63,342 nt of DNA from Lysobacter soli (lineage in GTDB: Bacteria; Pseudomonadota; Gammaproteobacteria; Xanthomonadales; Xanthomonadaceae): contig NZ_QTJR01000018.1 in assembly GCF_003382285.1 (NCBI RefSeq), positions 1 through 63,342 of the forward strand, in the 5' to 3' direction. Under the pieces are notes generated by a model. The model was not told where the DNA came from and did not search any database. It saw only the letters and a program-made list of their open reading frames with translations. A program made the position numbers and the translations under genes. Shown one piece after another: positions 38,110-53,263 of the stretch (positions are counted from its first letter, which is position 1; every line of letters begins with the position of its first letter).

Positions 38110-38165
38110 CTTCAAAGCTTCAAAGCTTCAAAGCTTCAAAGCTTCAAAGCTTCAAAGCTTCAAAG
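38110..38165. repeat. Seven tandem copies of CTTCAAAG
   Basis: The 8-bp unit CTTCAAAG repeats seven times without a mismatch, ending 11 bp before the efflux pump stop codon. The repeat contains AAGCTT at each junction. Copy-number change by slippage would be expected. Confidence 0.97.
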
Positions 38166-38175
38166 CTTTATCACA

Positions 38176-39444
38176 TCAACCCGGCTCGACCACACTCGCT
38201 GCCGGCGTCGTCGCCGGCACGCGCGCGTACCGCCACGCGATGCCCACCGCCACCGCCAGCAGGATGCCGGCGATCAGGAACGGCGCGCCCGGCAAATGCA
38301 CCGGCGCACGGTCGTCGATGAAGTAACCGAAGCTGCCGGCGAACACGACCGGGCCGATGATGCCGGCCAGGCTCACCAGGCTCATCAGCGCGCCCTGGAT
38401 GCGGCCCTGCACTTCCGGGCCCACCTGTCGCGTGATCAATGCCTGCGTCGACGGCGCGGCCAGTCCCCAGATCGCCGAGATCGGCAGGCCGACCAGGAAC
38501 ATCCAGCCCACGTGCGCGAAGCCGTAGATGCCGAAGCCGATCGCGCCGCACGCGAGGCCGAGCATCAGCGCGCGTCGTTCGCCCAGCGCGTGCACCGCCT
38601 TGCCGACCAGTCCCGCCTGCACGATCACGTTGAGCACGCCGACGATCGCGAGCACGTAGCTCACCTCGCGCGGGCCCCACTGGTACTGGTAGTCGGCGAA
38701 CAGCACGAACACGCTCGGATACACGTAGTGCGCGAGGTTCGCGATGAACACCACCGCGGCGAGGCCGAACACCTGCGGATAGCGCTTGAGCAGGCCGAGC
38801 GAGCCGATCGGATTCGCATGCGACCAGTCGAAGCGCGGGCTGCGGCGCTCCGGCGGCAGCGATTCGGGCAGCACGAACAGGCCGTAGCAGAAGTTGAGCA
38901 GCGCCAGTCCCGCGGCGAACCAGAACGGCAGGCGCAGATCGACCTCGCCCAGCGCACCGCCGATCAGCGGGCCGACGATGAAGCCCACGCCGAACGCGGC
39001 GCCGAGCAGGCCGTAGCTTTTCGCGCGCTTGTCCGGCGGCGTGACGTCGGCGACGTAGGCATTGGCCGTGGTGAAGCTGGCCGACGTGATGCCGGAAATG
39101 ATGCGTCCGACCAGCAGCCACGCCAGCGACGGGGCCAGCGCCATGAACACGAAGTCCAGCCCGAGGCCCAGGCACGAAAGCAGGATCACCGGCCGGCGAC
39201 CGAAGCGGTCCGACAACGCGCCCTGGATCGGCGAGGTCACGAACTGGATACCGGCGAACAGGAAGCCGAACGCCGCCACCCAGTACGCCGCGTGCGCGGT
39301 GTCGCCGCCGGCGAACTGCTCGATCAGGTGCGGCAGGACCGGGATGATCAGGCCGAACGACAGCACGTCGATCAGGATCGTGATGAAGATGAAGACGAGC
39401 GCGGCTCGGCGGCGCGCGCCCGTCGCGGGAGCGGTGTCGGTCAC
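38176..39444 (-). CDS. MFS drug efflux pump, TetA/TCR-like
   Basis: 422 aa from GTG 39444; the frame stays open to ATG 39519, but those 25 extra residues are polar and unlike the family, so I prefer the GTG; neither has a clear binding site. Twelve membrane helices. Landmarks: the TCR-type N-terminus [21 protein letters not shown], motif A between helices 2 and 3 ([14 protein letters not shown]), and [21 protein letters not shown], the motif-C region of DHA1 exporters. It exports a drug or small toxin using the proton gradient. It is related to tetracycline exporters, but its substrate is unknown. Confidence 0.88.
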   Translation of the reverse strand: MTDTAPATGARRRAALVFIFITILIDVLSFGLIIPVLPHLIEQFAGGDTAHAAYWVAAFGFLFAGIQFVTSPIQGALSDRFGRRPVILLSCLGLGLDFVFMALAPSLAWLLVGRIISGITSASFTTANAYVADVTPPDKRAKSYGLLGAAFGVGFIVGPLIGGALGEVDLRLPFWFAAGLALLNFCYGLFVLPESLPPERRSPRFDWSHANPIGSLGLLKRYPQVFGLAAVVFIANLAHYVYPSVFVLFADYQYQWGPREVSYVLAIVGVLNVIVQAGLVGKAVHALGERRALMLGLACGAIGFGIYGFAHVGWMFLVGLPISAIWGLAAPSTQALITRQVGPEVQGRIQGALMSLVSLAGIIGPVVFAGSFGYFIDDRAPVHLPGAPFLIAGILLAVAVGIAWRYARVPATTPAASVVEPG

Positions 39445-39570
39445 GGGGGCCGGGGATGGGTCGAAAGAAGGCGGAAGTTTAGCGCTTCGCTTCTTCGCGC
39501 CCCAAAAGCAGCTGTGCATTACCAGGCCGTCGAGCCCCGCTCGCCGCGGTCATTGCCGCTTTGAGGCTGT

Positions 39571-39739
39571 CATTCCCGCGAAGGCGGGAATCCATGCCTC
39601 CGGGACATCAAGCCCTTCGTCAGACATGACACGTCGGATAGATGGATTCCCCCTTCGTGGGAATGACAGCTTTGGGAAGCCATGACCGCTTCAGAAGTCG
39701 TGACATCCCGGGCACGTGGATTCCCGCCTCCGCGGGAAT
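39571..39739. repeat. Three REP-like hairpins
   Basis: ATTCCCGC-gaag-GCGGGAAT at 39572-39591, a decayed copy around 39646-39665, and another at 39720-39739. Same family as the copies at 6653 and 47269. Confidence 0.85.
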
Positions 39740-39917
39740 GGCAGCAAAGACGAGCTCGGCAGTCGCAGCAAAGCACTACCGCGCGACGCCCGCGCGCACC
39801 CGCCGCGCCAATGGTTTCAATCGTTACCAAACGCCGGCGCATGTCGCGCAGTTTCCCTCGCCCTATCAACGACTTGAAACGCCGAATGCGTCGTGCCGCG
39901 TGCGCGCCGCCGGACAT

Positions 39918-39946
39918 TTGCCGCATCGCACAAAGTGTGATTTATT
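39918..39946 (+). promoter_or_regulatory. Candidate sigma-70 promoter for gltBD
   Basis: TTGCCG (-35), 17-bp spacer, TTTATT (-10); four matches out of six in each box. It gives a leader of about 145 nt before gltB. Confidence 0.4.
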
Positions 39947-40095
39947 CGGTTGAACCAGGGTGGTGAGGCAGGCCGGACCGCGCGAGCGGACCGCCTTCGT
40001 CGTCGCCGCAATTCCCCGGTTTCGAGTGTGCGTTTGCCAGGTTCGTTGTCGTGTTTCGCACAGCAACCCAGCGGAGAATCCGCGATGGAGCGACG

Positions 40096-46052
<5,957 letters not shown>

Positions 46053-46076
46053 ACCGGCGCGGGTGACGAGCCGCGC

Positions 46077-46286
46077 TCAGGCCGGCTCGTCGGGGATCAG
46101 CGCGCTTTCCAGCCGCGCGATGCAGTCCTTCAGCCACAGCTTGCGCTTCTTCAGGCGCTTGACCGTCAGCTCGTCCGCGTCGGGCAGCCGCGAAAGGCGT
46201 TCGATCGCCGCGTCGAGGTCGCGGTGTTCGAGCCGGAGTTCGGCCAGCTGGTGCGCGAGCACGGCGGGATCGTCGCTTTCGGTCAT
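46077..46286 (-). CDS. YdcH-family (DUF465) small helical protein
   Basis: 69 aa. It matches DUF465: ELRLEHRDLDAAIERLSRLP and the highly conserved LTVKRLKKRKLWLKDCIARLES near the C-terminus. These form helical hairpins of unknown function. It converges on gltD with a 24-bp gap and has its own promoter, divergent from ttcA. Confidence 0.88.
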   Translation of the reverse strand: MTESDDPAVLAHQLAELRLEHRDLDAAIERLSRLPDADELTVKRLKKRKLWLKDCIARLESALIPDEPA

Positions 46287-46351
46287 GCCGGAAGCTTAAC
46301 GCGCCCTCGCGGCCAGCGTCACCGCGGCCGCGCCGGTAGAATGGACGGTCC

Positions 46352-47251
46352 ATGAGTACCGTCCTGCCCTTGCTGGAACCCCAGCCGCTCGCCCACCGCG
46401 CGCAACGTCGCGCGCACGAGAACAACAAGCTCGCCAAGCGCCTGCGCCACCAGGTCGGCCGCGCGATCGCCGACTTCGGCATGATCGAGGACGGCGACAA
46501 GGTGATGGTGTGCCTGTCCGGCGGCAAGGACAGCTACACGATGCTCGACATCCTCCTGCAGCTGCAGCAGAAGGCGCCGGTGAAGTTCGAGCTGGTGGCG
46601 GTGAACCTCGACCAGAAGCAGCCGGACTTCCCCGAGCACGTGCTCCCGGAATACCTCAAGTCGATCGGCGTGCCGTACCACATCATCGAGCAGGACACCT
46701 ATTCGGTCGTCACGCGCGTGGTGCCGGAAGGCAAGACGATGTGCTCGCTGTGTTCGCGGTTGCGCCGCGGCGCGCTGTACACCTACGCCGAAGAAAACGG
46801 CTTCACGAAGATCGCGCTCGGCCACCATCGCGATGATCTGGTCGCAACGTTCTTCCTGAACCTGTTCTTCCACGCCAAGCTCGCCGGCATGCCGCCCAAG
46901 CTGCTCAGCGACGACGGCAAGCACGTGGTGATCCGCCCGCTCGCGTACGTGCGCGAGGACGACATCGCCGCCTATGCCGATGCGAAGGGTTTTCCCATCA
47001 TCCCGTGCAACCTGTGCGGCTCGCAGGAAAACCTGCAGCGCAAGCAGGTCAAGAAGATGATGGACGCGTGGGAGCGCGACACGCCCGGCCGCATCGAGAC
47101 CATCGCGCGCTCGCTCGGCGACATCCGTCCATCGCAGCTCGGCGATCCGAAGTTGTTCGATTTCCTCGCGCTCGGTCGCAATGGCGACGCGCCGATGCCG
47201 GACGCGCATGCGTGGCTGGCGGGCGAGCCGCACGCGCAGGACGCTCCATAA
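46352..47251 (+). CDS. ttcA: tRNA 2-thiocytidine synthetase TtcA
   Basis: 299 aa. The PP-loop ATP pyrophosphatase motif is [12 protein letters not shown]. Two CxxC pairs, [10 protein letters not shown] and [12 protein letters not shown], hold the 4Fe-4S cluster that carries the sulfur. [11 protein letters not shown] completes the active site. It thiolates cytidine 32 of certain tRNAs (Arg, Ser) in the cytoplasm. Transcribed divergently from the DUF465 gene. Confidence 0.95.
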   Translation: MSTVLPLLEPQPLAHRAQRRAHENNKLAKRLRHQVGRAIADFGMIEDGDKVMVCLSGGKDSYTMLDILLQLQQKAPVKFELVAVNLDQKQPDFPEHVLPEYLKSIGVPYHIIEQDTYSVVTRVVPEGKTMCSLCSRLRRGALYTYAEENGFTKIALGHHRDDLVATFFLNLFFHAKLAGMPPKLLSDDGKHVVIRPLAYVREDDIAAYADAKGFPIIPCNLCGSQENLQRKQVKKMMDAWERDTPGRIETIARSLGDIRPSQLGDPKLFDFLALGRNGDAPMPDAHAWLAGEPHAQDAP

Positions 47252-47268
47252 CCCATCCGATTGATGTC

Positions 47269-47350
47269 GTCATCCCCGCGAAAGCGGGGATCCAGCGACA
47301 TCACGCCGTACGCGATCAAGGCACTGGATTCCCGCATTCGCGGGAATGAC
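47269..47350. repeat. Two REP-like hairpins
   Basis: CATCCCCGC-gaaa-GCGGGGATCC, then GATTCCCGC-attc-GCGGGAATGAC, inversely paired. They occupy the 125-bp gap between ttcA and rdgC. Confidence 0.85.
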
Positions 47351-47376
47351 GGAGCTGAAACTTCACGGGACCCTAC

Positions 47377-48282
47377 ATGTTCTTCCGCAACCTGACGCTG
47401 TTCCGCTTCCCCACCACCACCAAGTTCGACGACCTCGACAGCGGCCTGACCGAATGCCAGCTTCGCGCGGTCGGCCCGCTGGAACTGTCCAGCCGCGGCT
47501 TCATTTCGCCGTTCGGGCGCGACTCCGACGAGATGTCGCACAAGCGCAGCGACGCGACGTGGCTCGCCGTCGGCGGCGAGGACAAGATCCTGCCGGGATC
47601 GGTCGTCAACGACATGCTCAACAAGAAGCTGTCGGAGATCGAGGCGAAGGAAGGCCGCAAGCCCGGCGGCAAGACGCGCAAGCGCATCAAGGACGAGCTC
47701 ATCACCGACCTGCTGCCGCGCGCGTTCGTGAAGCCCAGCCGCACCGACGCCCTCATCGACACCGGCCTGGGCGTGGTCGCCGTGGACACCTCCAGCCGCA
47801 AGTCCGGCGAGAACGTCGTCAGCGAGATCCGCCGCGCGCTCGGCAGTTTCCCGGCGCTCCCGCTGAACGCCGAAGTGGCGCCGCGCTCGGTGCTGACCGG
47901 CTGGGTCGCCGGCGAGCCGCTGCCCGAAGGCCTCTCGCTGGGCGACGAGTGCGAACTGCGCGATCCGATCGACCAGGGCGCGGTGGTGAAGGTGCAGCGC
48001 ATGGAGCTGCAGAGCGACGAGATCACCAAGCACCTGGAATCGGGCAAGCAGGTCACGCGCCTGGCGCTGACGCTGGACGATCACGTTTCGTTCGTCCTCG
48101 GCGAAGACCTCGTCGTGCGCAAGTTCAAGCTGCTCGACGGCGCGGTGGACGAGCTGGAATCGACCGAACGCGACGACCTTCGCGCCGAGCTCGACGCCCG
48201 CTTCGTGCTGATGGCCGGCGAGTTCCGTCGCCTGTTCACGGTGCTGGAAGGTGCGCTGAAGCTGTCGAAGGCCGAAGCCTGA
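47377..48282 (+). CDS. rdgC: Recombination-associated protein RdgC
   Basis: 301 aa, the usual family length. It carries the RdgC N-terminus MFFRNLTLFRF, the conserved RGFISPFGRD, and the later RRALGSFPALPL and GEDLVVRKFKLLD segments. RdgC forms a ring-shaped dimer on DNA and tempers RecA-driven recombination. Transcribed alone. Confidence 0.94.
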   Translation: MFFRNLTLFRFPTTTKFDDLDSGLTECQLRAVGPLELSSRGFISPFGRDSDEMSHKRSDATWLAVGGEDKILPGSVVNDMLNKKLSEIEAKEGRKPGGKTRKRIKDELITDLLPRAFVKPSRTDALIDTGLGVVAVDTSSRKSGENVVSEIRRALGSFPALPLNAEVAPRSVLTGWVAGEPLPEGLSLGDECELRDPIDQGAVVKVQRMELQSDEITKHLESGKQVTRLALTLDDHVSFVLGEDLVVRKFKLLDGAVDELESTERDDLRAELDARFVLMAGEFRRLFTVLEGALKLSKAEA

Positions 48283-48391
48283 ATCACGCCGGGCCCTTCT
48301 CCGCGCGGTGAAGGGCCGCGGACTTCGCGCATCGCGCAATGTGTGCGCCGCTACGGCGCACATCGTCACGCAGCATCGCTAAGATGCTGCC

Positions 48392-49195
48392 ATGCCGTCC
48401 CCGCCGCGCCCCCTCGCCCGCCTGTTCGCGCCCACGCCGCGCACGGTGGAGCGCGAAACGCTCGACATCGAACTGTCCGACGGCCGCACCGTCCCGCTGC
48501 AACGCGTGCGCGATCCGCGCGCGCGGCGGATGAAGCTGTCGGTCGACGAACGCGGCGCGCGCCTCACGATCCCGATGCGCGCGAGCCTGGCCACCGCCGA
48601 CCGCTTCGTCACGCAACATCGCGACTGGCTCGCCGCGCAGCTCGAACGCTTCGCCGTCGACGGCGTGCCCTCGCTCGAACCGGGCGTCGACGTGCAGTTG
48701 CCGCTGCGCGGCGCACTGCATGACGTGCGCTGGCAGGCCGGCCGTTTCACGCGACTGGATCACGCGAACGACGACACGGGCGACCTGGTGTTCACGCATC
48801 CCGCGCGCGCCGGCGATACGGCCGTGCGGCGCGCGGTTCGCGATTTCCTCGAAGCGCAGGGGCGCGCCGACGTCGGCCGCTGGATGCCGCGCTACCTGCC
48901 GGCGCTGCCGCGCGCGCCGCGCCGGGTGACGTTCAAGATCATGTCGTCGCAGTGGGGTTCGCTCGCGCCCGATGGCTCGATGGCGCTGGACCTCTCGCTC
49001 GTGCTCGCGCGCCCGAGCGCGTTCGAATACGTGCTCGTGCACGAACTCTGCCACCTCATCCACGCCGACCATTCGCGCAGCTTCTGGCGCGAAGTGGAAG
49101 CGCGCTGCCCGCAGTGGCGCGAGGAACGCGATTACTTCCACGCCGAAGGACGGCGCCTGAAGGCGACGCTGCGCGCCTTGTGCGGGAAGGTCTAG
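48392..49195 (+). CDS. YgjP-type zinc metallopeptidase (DUF45)
   Basis: 267 aa. The N-terminal half is beta-rich (VPLQRVRDPRARRMKLSVDE). The zinc site is VLVHELCHLIHADHSRSFW, with the HExxH-type HELCH and a third His ligand. This is the DUF45/WLM-like gluzincin family, and cytoplasmic substrates are unknown. The upstream region has no strong binding site. It converges on the hydrolase gene. Confidence 0.88.
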   Translation: MPSPPRPLARLFAPTPRTVERETLDIELSDGRTVPLQRVRDPRARRMKLSVDERGARLTIPMRASLATADRFVTQHRDWLAAQLERFAVDGVPSLEPGVDVQLPLRGALHDVRWQAGRFTRLDHANDDTGDLVFTHPARAGDTAVRRAVRDFLEAQGRADVGRWMPRYLPALPRAPRRVTFKIMSSQWGSLAPDGSMALDLSLVLARPSAFEYVLVHELCHLIHADHSRSFWREVEARCPQWREERDYFHAEGRRLKATLRALCGKV

Positions 49196-49202
49196 CGGCG
49201 CG

Positions 49203-50075
49203 TCATCCGCGCACGAAGAAATCGCCGATCACCTCGGCGATGCGCCCGGGCTGTTCCATGTGCAGGTGATGGCCGCCGTCGATGACGATGAGTTCGCCCG
49301 CGGGCAGCAATGCCGCGCGTTCGCGACGCAGCGCGTCGGGCAGATACGGCTGCGCGGGATCGGCGAAGATCACGCGCGTCGGGCATTCGATGCCGGCGAC
49401 GAGATCGCGGATCTGCGGCTCGGTCATGCGCTGCATCGTCGGCAGCGTCAGGCGCGGATCGCTCGACCAGGTGAACCCGCCTTCGACCGGCACCACGCCG
49501 CGCTCGACGAGCAACCGCGCCGCGCGTTCTTCCAGACGACTGCCGACGTTCGCGCCGGCGGCCATGCGTGCGCGGATCGCGATGGCGATGTCGGGAAACA
49601 CGCGCAGCGATTTGCCGCGCAGCGCGCGATAGGCCGCGATGGCTTCGCGCAGGCGCGACACGGTCCGCTCGGGCACTTCGGCGAGCGCGCCGAGCGCCTC
49701 GATCGCGACCAGGCGCTCCACGCGCTGCGGGCACGCGGCAGCGACGAGGCTGGAAATCCCCGCGCCCATCGAATGGCCGAGCAGCGAGAACCGCTCCCAG
49801 CCCAGCGCGTCGGCGACGTCGAGCACCGCATTCACCGCGGCGGCGAACGAGTAATCCGCGCCCGGCGCGAGATGCGCGCTGGCGCCGTGTCCCGGCAGAT
49901 CGGGCGCGACGAGTTCGATGCCGTGGAGGTGTTCGGCCAGCGGCACGAAGCTGGCGGCGTTGTCGAGCCAGCCGTGGAGCGCGATGACGCGCGCACCGCC
50001 GGGCTCGCTGCGCAGCCCGGCGATGCGGCCGGTCGGGGTGTCGAGCGTGAAGTCGTGCAGGCCGCGTGCGGGCAT
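49203..50075 (-). CDS. Alpha/beta hydrolase
   Basis: 290 aa from ATG 50075 (MPARGLHDF); an in-frame extension of about 100 residues upstream is antisense to hemH and not coding. Fold landmarks: oxyanion HGWLDNAASF, DLPGHGAS, nucleophile elbow LLGHSMGAG, acid FADPAQPYLP and final His DGGHHLHMEQP. No signal peptide. It could be an esterase, lactonase or dehalogenase-type enzyme; not resolvable. The gene ends 14 bp before hemH ends upstream, so both are on one minus-strand message. Confidence 0.88.
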   Translation of the reverse strand: MPARGLHDFTLDTPTGRIAGLRSEPGGARVIALHGWLDNAASFVPLAEHLHGIELVAPDLPGHGASAHLAPGADYSFAAAVNAVLDVADALGWERFSLLGHSMGAGISSLVAAACPQRVERLVAIEALGALAEVPERTVSRLREAIAAYRALRGKSLRVFPDIAIAIRARMAAGANVGSRLEERAARLLVERGVVPVEGGFTWSSDPRLTLPTMQRMTEPQIRDLVAGIECPTRVIFADPAQPYLPDALRRERAALLPAGELIVIDGGHHLHMEQPGRIAEVIGDFFVRG

Positions 50076-50089
50076 CGGGTGCAGGTGCC

Positions 50090-51118
50090 TCAGATCCAGT
50101 TGTGCAGTTCCTGGCGGGCGATGCCGGCCAGGGCGCGTGCGTGCGGAAGCGAATCGTTGAGGCACGGGATGTAGCGCAGCGTGCCGCCGTGCTCTGCGAA
50201 ATCCTCGGCGAGCATCATCGCCACTTCTTCCAGCGTCTCGATGCAGTCCACCGCGAATCCCGGCGCAACCACGTCGACGTTGCGCACGCCGCGCGCGGCG
50301 AGCGCGTGCAGCGTCTGCTGCGTGCTCGGCTCCAGCCACTTGTCGCGACCGAAGCGCGACTGGTAGCTCAGGCTCCACTGGTCATCGGCGAGTTCCAGCC
50401 GCTTCGCGATGGCGCGTGCACCTGCTTCGCAATGACGCTGGTACGGGTCGCCTTCGTCGATCAGCCGCTGCGGCAGGCCGTGGAAGGAGAACAGCAGGTG
50501 TTCGCCGGCTCCGTCCCGCGCGCGGTGCGCGCGGATCGAATCGGCCACCGCATCGAGCCAGCCGTCGTCGAGGTGGTAGTTCTCCACCAGCCGCGTGGGC
50601 AGCGCGTGTTCGCGCGCGAGCACGTCGTCGACGGATGCGGTGGTCGTCGTCGAATATTGCGGATACAGCGGCAGCACCAGCGCGCGGCGCACGCCGGCCT
50701 CGCGCAGCTGGCGAAGGCGCGCCGCCAGCGACGGCGAGCCATAGCGCATCGCGTCGATCACCCGCAGCTGCGGCATCTCGTTCTGCACCGCCCACGCGAG
50801 CCGGCGCGTGTACACCGCCAGCGGGGAACCGCCGTCCTCGCCGCCCATCCAGATGCTCGCGTACTTCTTCGCGACGGGCTTCGATCGGAGTGGCAGCACG
50901 ACCAGGTGCAGCAGCGGCAGCCAGAACCAGCGCGGCAGGCCGACGACGCGGCGATCGCCCAGGAATTCGGCGAGGTAACGGCGCACGCCGGCGGGCGTCG
51001 GCGCGTCCGGCGTGCCGAGGTTCACCAGGACAAGGGCGGTGTCCGGCGGGGCCGAAGAAGGTGAAGTCGGGGCGCCGTCGAGCGCGGCGTCGGTGCTGGC
51101 GGAGGCGGGCATGCGCAT
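50090..51118 (-). CDS. hemH: Ferrochelatase
   Basis: 342 aa from ATG 51118. Active-site His in SFHGLPQR; the family's SYQSRFGRDKWLEPST; the acidic Glu in VDCIETLEE; and NLGTPDAPT at the start. It inserts ferrous iron into protoporphyrin IX, the last step of heme synthesis, at the membrane face. It lacks the C-terminal Cys cluster of some bacteria. Lies just upstream of the hydrolase gene. Confidence 0.95.
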   Translation of the reverse strand: MRMPASASTDAALDGAPTSPSSAPPDTALVLVNLGTPDAPTPAGVRRYLAEFLGDRRVVGLPRWFWLPLLHLVVLPLRSKPVAKKYASIWMGGEDGGSPLAVYTRRLAWAVQNEMPQLRVIDAMRYGSPSLAARLRQLREAGVRRALVLPLYPQYSTTTTASVDDVLAREHALPTRLVENYHLDDGWLDAVADSIRAHRARDGAGEHLLFSFHGLPQRLIDEGDPYQRHCEAGARAIAKRLELADDQWSLSYQSRFGRDKWLEPSTQQTLHALAARGVRNVDVVAPGFAVDCIETLEEVAMMLAEDFAEHGGTLRYIPCLNDSLPHARALAGIARQELHNWI

Positions 51119-51364
51119 AGGATGACAGCTGCGCCGGCCAGCGCGAATCACATCGCCGATGCGCGCCGGCGATCGGCAGCGACACGATCCGCACGCCGGA
51201 TTGCTCAGGATAGGCGAGGCTGTCTCACTTTCGGCGCTTGACGTGCGCGCCGATTCGGTAAGGATTCATTGCCGAATCACTAGCCTGAACCGACTGCCGC
51301 GCCGGCGGTCGAATGCTCGAATTTCCCCCAGCTGCGCATCGTCGAGTTTTCACTGGAGTCCGCC

Positions 51365-52282
51365 ATGTCCCGTCTGCCGCGCCCTGCCCTGCTGCGTATC
51401 GCCGTCCTTTCCCTCGCCCTTGGCATCGCCACCTCGGCGGTCGCCGGCCAGCAGGAGGACGATCGCGCGCGCCAGGCCGTGCGCGTGCTCACCGACATCC
51501 AGCAGATCCCCGAATCCGGCATTCCGGACAAGCTGCTCGACGAAGCCCGCGGGATCGTGGTCGTGCCCGACGCGCTCAAGGTCGGCCTGGTCGTCGGCGG
51601 CCGTCGCGGCCACGGCCTGCTGTCGGTGAAGAACCCCGACGGCACGTGGTCGAACCCCAGCTTCGTGAAGCTCACCGGCGGCAGCATCGGCTTCCAGGCC
51701 GGCGTGCAGTCGGCCGACATCGTCCTGGTGTTCCGCAGCGACCGCGGCCTGGACAACATCGTCAACGGCAAGGTCACCCTGGGCGCCGATGCGGGCGTCG
51801 CGGCGGGCCCGGTCGGCCGGAACGCGGGCACCGCCACGGACGGCCAGCTCAAGGCCGAGATCTGGTCGTGGTCGCGCGCGCGCGGCCTGTTCGCCGGCAT
51901 CGCCCTCGACGGCGCGGTGCTCTCCATCGACGACGAGGCCAACGAATCGGTCTACGGCCGCGACACCACGCCGCGGATGATCTTCGAAGGCCGCGCGAAC
52001 GGTCAGCCGTCGACCGCGGTGGTGGATTTCCGCGACCGCCTGGAAGAAGCCAGCAACATCGCACGCACCGCCCGTTCGAACGCGAGCGCCGATGCGAACG
52101 CCCGCGCCTCCGCGCCGCGGCCGGCGGCGAGCTCGGCGACGGTGCATTCGAGCGGCGCGGTTTCGGCCGCCCCGGCGACGGGCTCGGCCACGACCGCGCC
52201 CCTGCACGCCCCGCAGCAGGCGCAGCAGCCTTCGGCCTTCGAGACGGTGGAAAGCCCGGTTCAGGCCGAACCGCTGCCCTGA
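51365..52282 (+). CDS. SYLF/DUF500 lipid-binding domain protein, exported
   Basis: 305 aa. Signal peptide LRIAVLSLALGIATSAVAG. The SYLF core is ARGIVVVPDALKVGLVVGGR, RGHGLLSVKN, GGSIGFQAGVQSADIVLVF and AGVAAGPVGRNAGTATDG, ending with WSRARGLFAGIALDGAVL. A Ser/Ala-rich tail follows. Family members bind lipids at membranes; in bacteria they are envelope proteins of unclear role. An upstream TTGACG at 51238 may mark the promoter. Transcribed alone. Confidence 0.9.
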   Translation: MSRLPRPALLRIAVLSLALGIATSAVAGQQEDDRARQAVRVLTDIQQIPESGIPDKLLDEARGIVVVPDALKVGLVVGGRRGHGLLSVKNPDGTWSNPSFVKLTGGSIGFQAGVQSADIVLVFRSDRGLDNIVNGKVTLGADAGVAAGPVGRNAGTATDGQLKAEIWSWSRARGLFAGIALDGAVLSIDDEANESVYGRDTTPRMIFEGRANGQPSTAVVDFRDRLEEASNIARTARSNASADANARASAPRPAASSATVHSSGAVSAAPATGSATTAPLHAPQQAQQPSAFETVESPVQAEPLP

Positions 52283-52390
52283 CCGGCGTGCAGTCGTCAC
52301 GTTCTTAACCCTCCGCACGCGCGGAGACGACAGCGGCCGTCATGGTGCTGCGGTATCCTGACCCTCCACTTTTTCCCGCGGACATTCCTC

Positions 52391-52630
52391 ATGGGCGGTT
52401 TGAGTCTTTGGCACTGGCTGATCGTGCTGGTGATCGTGGTGCTGGTGTTCGGCACCAAGCGCCTGGGCAACGTCGGCAAGGACCTCGGCGAAGCGGTGAA
52501 AGGCTTCAAGAAGGGCATGCGCGATGGCGATGAGGATGCGGACAAGCCCTCGGCGCAGCTGCGCGACGAGCGTCGCGACGAGACCAAGTCCGGCGAAAGC
52601 ACCAAGCACGACGACCGCACCCCGCGCTGA
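52391..52630 (+). CDS. tatA: Sec-independent translocase subunit TatA
   Basis: 79 aa. Short N-terminus (MGGLSLWHW), one TM helix ([17 protein letters not shown]), then the amphipathic helix with the family's [22 protein letters not shown] charged tail follows. TatA pores assemble to carry folded proteins across the inner membrane. First gene of tatABC, 31 bp before tatB. Confidence 0.95.
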   Translation: MGGLSLWHWLIVLVIVVLVFGTKRLGNVGKDLGEAVKGFKKGMRDGDEDADKPSAQLRDERRDETKSGESTKHDDRTPR

Positions 52631-52660
52631 CGCGGCGCGGCGTCCTGGCGGTCGGCGGCC

Positions 52661-53263
52661 ATGTTCGACATCGGGTTCTCCGAGATCTTCGTCATCGCGA
52701 TCGTGGCCCTGCTGGTGCTGGGGCCCGAACGCCTGCCGAAAGCGGCGCGTTTCGCCGGCCTGTGGGTCCGGCGCGCTCGCGCGCAGTGGCATTCGGTGAA
52801 GTCCGAGCTCGAGAACGAGCTGGCCGCCGAGGAACTCAAGCGCAGCCTGCGCAAGACGCAGGAATCGCTCCGCGAAGCCCAGCAGGGCTTCAATGAAGGC
52901 CTCGACGAGGCGCGCAACCGCATCAAGCGCGAGCAGGAATCCCTGCAGCGTGAGCTCGACGCGCTCGACCGCGACGTGCGCGGTGCAGCGGCGCAGTCGG
53001 AAGGGTTGACCGATGCGACGCCGGACCCCGCGGGCGAACTCTCGACCCGCGAAACGCCGGAGTCCACGGGAATCGAGGAACGCTCGCTCGCCTCGGCGAC
53101 CGACCCCGACGTGGCGCTCCGCGACGATGCCATCGAACCGGGCGTGAGCCGCGACGACGTCTACGCGCACGGCCTGCCGGTGGAAACCGATTCGGAAGCC
53201 GAACCCGTGCCGCTTTCACGCCCCGTCCCGTCCACTTCCGATGACGGGGCGCCGCGTCGATGA
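52661..53263 (+). CDS. tatB: Sec-independent translocase subunit TatB
   Basis: 200 aa. MFDIGFSEIFVIAIVALLVL is the TM, with the TatB-type Glu in GFSEIF, then LGPERLPKAARFAGLWVRR. A long amphipathic helix follows, then a polar tail of about 100 residues that is longer than in E. coli TatB. With TatC it receives twin-arginine signal peptides. Its stop overlaps the tatC ATG. Confidence 0.93.
   Translation: MFDIGFSEIFVIAIVALLVLGPERLPKAARFAGLWVRRARAQWHSVKSELENELAAEELKRSLRKTQESLREAQQGFNEGLDEARNRIKREQESLQRELDALDRDVRGAAAQSEGLTDATPDPAGELSTRETPESTGIEERSLASATDPDVALRDDAIEPGVSRDDVYAHGLPVETDSEAEPVPLSRPVPSTSDDGAPRR

Larger units (their letters stand above)
37786..38175. other. 390-bp repeat-rich gap
   Basis: No gene. 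Two inverted copies of the CCCCTCTCC repeat (37924-37962 and 38074-38109) face each other, and seven tandem copies of CTTCAAAG follow. Frames through them are spurious. Confidence 0.8.
39445..40095. other. 650-bp intergenic region with REP repeats
   Basis: No gene is supported. It holds three hairpin repeats (39571-39739) and a likely gltB promoter. The long minus-strand frame here is antisense to gltB and spurious. Confidence 0.7.

Noticed and set aside
38110-38165. Tandem repeats considered as a CRISPR array
   Set aside because: Units are only 8 bp and have no spacers; no cas genes are present in the window.
49203-50378. Longer hydrolase start at 50378
   Set aside because: The extra 101 residues lie antisense to the hemH coding strand's neighbour frame and are not protein-like; MPARGLHDF at 50075 begins the fold.
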